DNA of 5,402 nucleotides from Proteobacteria bacterium UBA3588. GTDB lineage: Bacteria > Pseudomonadota > Gammaproteobacteria > Thiohalomonadales > Thiohalomonadaceae. The stretch covers positions 1-5,402 of the forward strand of contig DFMR01000194.1 in NCBI GenBank assembly GCA_002376325.1, written 5' to 3'. The stretch's first letter is position 1, and every line of letters starts with the position of its first letter. The notes under the pieces were generated by a model. The model was not told the DNA's origin. It was given only the letters and a program-made list of their open reading frames with translations, and made no database searches. Shown here piece by piece: positions 5,231-5,402 of this stretch. The translations under genes were made by a program, and so were the position numbers.

Positions 5231-5402
5231 CGGGTGTGTCCTTGTGTTGGGAGGGGAGCGTCCCTATTGTTTTTGTTCTGCCACGGCGAGCGGTGTCGGC
5301 GGCAGCGGCGAAAGGCCTATTCTAATGCACCTCGCCCCAGGGTGGGTGAACGCGTGGAGTGCTGCTCCTGAGCATCCCTGCACCCGCAGGGCATAAAGTA
5401 CC
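5231..5402 (-). other. purT upstream region with short palindromes; no supported gene
   Basis: This 172-bp stretch holds the purT ribosome binding site (5239-5243). It also has a 6-bp hairpin CCCTGC/GCAGGG (5376-5381 with 5386-5391) and the palindrome TGCTC-CT-GAGCA (5363-5374), which could be operator-like. A possible -10 hexamer TAGAAT (minus strand, 5324-5319) lacks a partner at proper spacing. One minus-strand frame is open from the window edge to a TAG at 5266-5264, and another to a TAG at 5324-5322. Either could be the tail of an upstream gene, but neither gives recognisable protein sequence. Confidence 0.4.

Noticed and set aside
5254..5276. GGGA-GCG-TCCC hairpin followed by a T-rich stretch on the plus strand as a terminator
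   Set aside because: No plus-strand gene ends near it, the stem is 4 bp, and on the purT-coding strand the T-run becomes an A-run.
5319..5324. TAGAAT as the -10 of a purT promoter
   Set aside because: No acceptable -35 hexamer lies 16-18 bp upstream; the nearest TTCACC is 20 bp away. Support is too weak to annotate as a promoter.
4022..5371. 449-residue plus-strand open frame opposite purT
   Set aside because: The length is striking, but purT on the other strand matches its family throughout. The plus-strand product is a His/Gly/Ala/Asp-rich shadow without domain features.

Overview
The window is about two-thirds GC with dense coding on both strands and no RNA gene, CRISPR array or transposase that I can see. 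The gene content suggests a GC-rich gammaproteobacterium: a PurT-type formyltransferase, a 280-residue RlmJ beginning MLSYRHSFHAGN, and a Cfa very close to the E. coli enzyme over its whole length. This taxonomic call is an inference; no rRNA is present to confirm it.

Left half, plus strand: a lipid-modification cluster. It opens with the C-terminal part of a cyclopropane-fatty-acid-synthase (CFA) family methyltransferase, cut by the window edge. A TGATG stop/start overlap joins it to a complete FAD-dependent oxidoreductase of the geranylgeranyl-reductase-like type. A 195-bp gap follows, holding a large inverted-repeat element and two small hairpins. Then comes a complete second CFA enzyme, a canonical Cfa. 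The two CFA proteins belong to visibly different subfamilies, so this is not a recent tandem duplication. The likely common theme is modification of unsaturated membrane acyl chains with S-adenosylmethionine as methyl donor. The flavoprotein's substrate is unknown.

Right half, minus strand: two housekeeping genes. purT (formate-dependent GAR transformylase, purine synthesis step 3) is followed downstream by rlmJ (23S rRNA m6A2030 methyltransferase). They are separated by a 128-bp gap that is almost filled by a second, unrelated inverted-repeat element. The 3' ends of cfa and rlmJ converge with only 24 bp between their stop codons, and a small hairpin sits on that junction. The last 172 bp, upstream of purT, hold its ribosome binding site and some short palindromes but no gene I can support.

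The most interesting points are the CFA-like methyltransferase/flavoprotein pair, which may be a two-enzyme lipid-tailoring system, and the two intergenic repeat elements, each with arms built from short tandem units. Nothing here proves a new system.
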